NCBI GenBank assembly: GCA_007694945.1 | Contig: REER01000049.1 | Coordinates: 1 to 34,026 of the forward strand | Reading direction: 5' to 3' | DNA from: Paracoccaceae bacterium | GTDB taxonomy: Bacteria > Pseudomonadota > Alphaproteobacteria > Rhodobacterales > Rhodobacteraceae | DNA length: 34,026 nt | Shown: piece by piece, positions 32,201 to 34,026 of the stretch | How positions within the stretch are numbered: position 1 is the first letter of the stretch | How the letters are laid out: each line of letters begins with the position of its first letter | The notes under the pieces: model-generated | Told to the model about the DNA's origin: nothing | Databases searched by the model: none | What the model saw: only the letters and a program-made list of their open reading frames with translations | Translations under genes and position numbers: made by a program

Positions 32201-33808
32201 TCACACCATCATCTCCTTGGTCGCGGTTAAGCGCACATCCGGATAATCCCGCGCCACCCGGTCGATATCCCATTGCAGGCGCGTCATGAACACCGGGTCA
32301 CCATCGCTGTCGAGCGCCATATGCTGTTTGTTGGCTGCGGCGAAGGCTTCGACCGCTGCCTTCTCACCCGAGACCCAGCGCGCCGAGGTGAATTGCGTCG
32401 GCTCGAACCGGACCGGCAGACCGTATTCAAGCTCTATCCTGCTGGCCAGGACCTCGAACTGCAACTGTCCTACCACACCCACGATGAACCCCGAACCGAA
32501 CTGCGGCTTGAAAACCTTGGCAGCGCCTTCCTCCGCGAATTGCGTCAGCGCCTTGTCCAGATGCTTGGCCTTCATCGGATCGCCAGCACGGCAAGCCTGC
32601 AACAGTTCCGGCGCGAAGGATGGGATGCCAGTAAAGCGCAGCCCCTCGCCCTCGGTCAGCGCGTCACCGATGCGTAATTGTCCGTGGTTCGGAATGCCGA
32701 TGATATCACCCGCCCAAGCCTCCTCGGCCAATTCGCGGTCAGCCGCGAGGAACAACACTGGCGAAGCGACCGTCATCTGCTTTTTCGACCGCACATGCGT
32801 GAGCTTCATGCCACGCTCGAAGTGCCCCGATGCCAGCCTGACGAAAGCCACACGGTCACGGTGCTTGGGGTCCATATTCGCTTGCACCTTGAAGACGAAG
32901 CCGGTGACTTTGTCCTCTTCAGGTGCAATCTCGCGGCTTTCGCTGCGCTGTGGTTGGGGCTCGGGCGCATAGGTGGCGATTCCCTGCATCAATTCCTTCA
33001 CCCCGAAGGAGTTGATCGCCGAGCCGAACCATATCGGGGTCAGATGCCCTTCCAGCACCGATTTTGGGTCCAGCGGCGGCAGTAGTTCGCGCGCCATCTC
33101 GACTTCTTCGCGCAGTTGGGAAAGTTGGTCGGCTGGGATGTGATCGGCCATGGCCGGGTCATCCAGCCCGTTTACCACCACGGTTTCGCCCACCTTGTTG
33201 CGGTCTGCGCGGTCCATCAGTTCCAGCCGGTCATGGAGCAGGTCGTAGCAGCCCAGAAACTCCGCGCCCTGCCCGATGGGCCAGCTTGCCGGTGTCACAT
33301 CGATTGCAAGGTTTTGCTGAATCTCATCGATGATGTCGAAGGTCTCACGGCTTTCGCGGTCCATCTTGTTGCAGAAGGTCAGAATGGGAAGGTCACGCAA
33401 ACGGCAGACCTCGAACAGCTTGCGTGTCTGGCTCTCAACCCCCTTGGCGCCGTCAATCACCATGATGGCAGCGTCAACAGCGGTTAGCGTGCGGTAAGTA
33501 TCCTCGGAGAAGTCCGAGTGGCCGGGCGTATCGACCAGATTGAAGCGATAAGTCCCGAAATCGAAGGACATCGCCGAGGCCGATACCGAGATGCCGCGGT
33601 CCTTCTCCATCTGCATGAAATCCGACCGGGTCCGCCGTGCCTCGCCCTTCGCCCGCACTTGCCCGGCCATCTGAATAGCCCCCCCGAAGAGGAGGAATTT
33701 CTCGGTCAAGGTCGTCTTGCCGGCATCCGGGTGCGAGATGATTGCAAAAGTGCGCCTCCGCGCAATCTCGGGTGGCAGGTCGGGGCGGTTCGAATGTGTT
33801 TGCAGCAT
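32201..33808 (-). CDS. prfC: Peptide chain release factor 3
   Basis: A 535-residue translational GTPase that recycles RF1/RF2 from the ribosome. G-domain motifs: SHPDAGKT at 25-32, switch II DTPGHSDF at 93-100, and NKMD at 147-150. The insert RSDFMQMEKDRGISV and the C-terminal region VGVVGQLQFEVLASRIELEY identify RF3 rather than EF-G. The start is set at ATG 33808, which gives MLQTHSNRPD before the RF3 core; a GTG 14 codons upstream (33850) is the alternative. Neither has a strong ribosome site. Confidence 0.96.
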   Translation of the reverse strand: MLQTHSNRPDLPPEIARRRTFAIISHPDAGKTTLTEKFLLFGGAIQMAGQVRAKGEARRTRSDFMQMEKDRGISVSASAMSFDFGTYRFNLVDTPGHSDFSEDTYRTLTAVDAAIMVIDGAKGVESQTRKLFEVCRLRDLPILTFCNKMDRESRETFDIIDEIQQNLAIDVTPASWPIGQGAEFLGCYDLLHDRLELMDRADRNKVGETVVVNGLDDPAMADHIPADQLSQLREEVEMARELLPPLDPKSVLEGHLTPIWFGSAINSFGVKELMQGIATYAPEPQPQRSESREIAPEEDKVTGFVFKVQANMDPKHRDRVAFVRLASGHFERGMKLTHVRSKKQMTVASPVLFLAADRELAEEAWAGDIIGIPNHGQLRIGDALTEGEGLRFTGIPSFAPELLQACRAGDPMKAKHLDKALTQFAEEGAAKVFKPQFGSGFIVGVVGQLQFEVLASRIELEYGLPVRFEPTQFTSARWVSGEKAAVEAFAAANKQHMALDSDGDPVFMTRLQWDIDRVARDYPDVRLTATKEMMV

Positions 33809-33949
33809 AACCGGGCTATAGGCGAGAGGACGGAGCGGAACAAGTGGCACGACTGTGCACAGAAGCGTGCAAGAGCAATTTCACTCACGTCTTGCGTACG
33901 GTCGGGTCTTGACGCATGACAGACCCTAAACTAAAGACCGCGAGGCGTT

Positions 33950-34026
33950 GGCGGAGTAGCTCAGTTGGTTAGAGCAGCGGAATCATAATCCGCGTGTCGG
34001 GGGTTCAAGTCCCTCCTCCGCTACCA
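33950..34026 (+). tRNA. tRNA-Met (anticodon CAT, probably elongator)
   Basis: A 77-nt tRNA ending at the last base of the window. The acceptor stem GGCGGAG pairs with CTCCGCT (with one G-T pair), and CCA is encoded. The D arm is GCTCAGTTGGTTAGAGC. The anticodon stem GCGGA / TCCGC closes the loop ATCATAA, giving CAT. The T arm is GGGGGTTCAAGTCCCTC. The overall sequence matches what I know of alphaproteobacterial elongator tRNA-Met rather than initiator tRNA or tRNA-Ile2. Confidence 0.95.

Noticed and set aside
1-34026. CRISPR arrays, insertion sequences, integrases or prophage genes
   Set aside because: No regularly spaced repeats, transposase or integrase frames were seen; the two tRNA genes show no flanking direct repeats of an integrated element within the window.

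Overview
The window is GC-rich and reads like a chromosomal stretch of an alphaproteobacterium of the Rhodobacteraceae (Roseobacter/Rhodobacter group). The best evidence is the run trpG-trpD-trpC-moaC-moeA-lexA, a direct-repeat LexA box GAAC-N7-GAAC in front of lexA, and the abundance of TRAP and TTT (tripartite tricarboxylate) transporters. The species cannot be named from the sequence.

Layout. 1-2924: the 3' part of a large beta-rich secreted/S-layer-like protein, a strong terminator, and a SapC-family gene. 3039-6061: a TTT transporter (tctC, then a hairpin, then tctA-tctB). 6103-12375: a six-gene minus-strand operon. In transcription order it encodes an IlvD/Edd dehydratase, an HpcH/HpaI aldolase, an SMP-30 lactonase, an SDR dehydrogenase, a Gfo/Idh/MocA protein and a D-2-hydroxyacid dehydrogenase. 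12619-15568: a divergent TRAP transporter (dctQ-dctM-dctP) closed by a terminator. 15649-19109: a GH116 glycosidase translationally coupled to a LacI-type regulator. 19131-23515: a GntR/HutC regulator divergent from an Ldh2-family dehydrogenase, suyA, suyB and a YeiH-type anion exporter. 23534-26580: a polyprenyl-phosphate sugar-phosphate transferase, tRNA-Leu(TAA) and a divergent polysaccharide deacetylase, all on the minus strand. 26772-31625: trpGDC-moaC-moeA and lexA. 31866-33808: a probable gene relic and prfC on the minus strand. 33950-34026: tRNA-Met(CAT).

How the genes may work together. The most interesting reading is an organosulfonate locus. ComC-like dehydrogenase + SuyAB + exporter is the known logic for cleaving 3-sulfolactate to pyruvate and sulfite and exporting the sulfur anion. 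The TTT transporter and the hydroxyacid dehydrogenase fit as sulfolactate importer and (S)-sulfolactate dehydrogenase (SlcC type). A 14-bp palindrome in the suy promoter recurs with 12 of 14 identities upstream of tctC, 17 kb away, tying the two flanks into one regulon. The genes nested between them belong to the same families as the sulfoquinovose Entner-Doudoroff (sulfo-ED) pathway: dehydrogenase, lactonase, dehydratase and aldolase. A Gfo/Idh/MocA protein is also present and could be an NAD-dependent sulfoquinovosidase. Together they could take sulfoquinovose to pyruvate + sulfolactaldehyde and then to sulfite. No sulfolactaldehyde dehydrogenase is visible here, and the same enzyme families also degrade ordinary sugars, so the sulfoquinovose assignment is inference. 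The desulfonation module is better supported.
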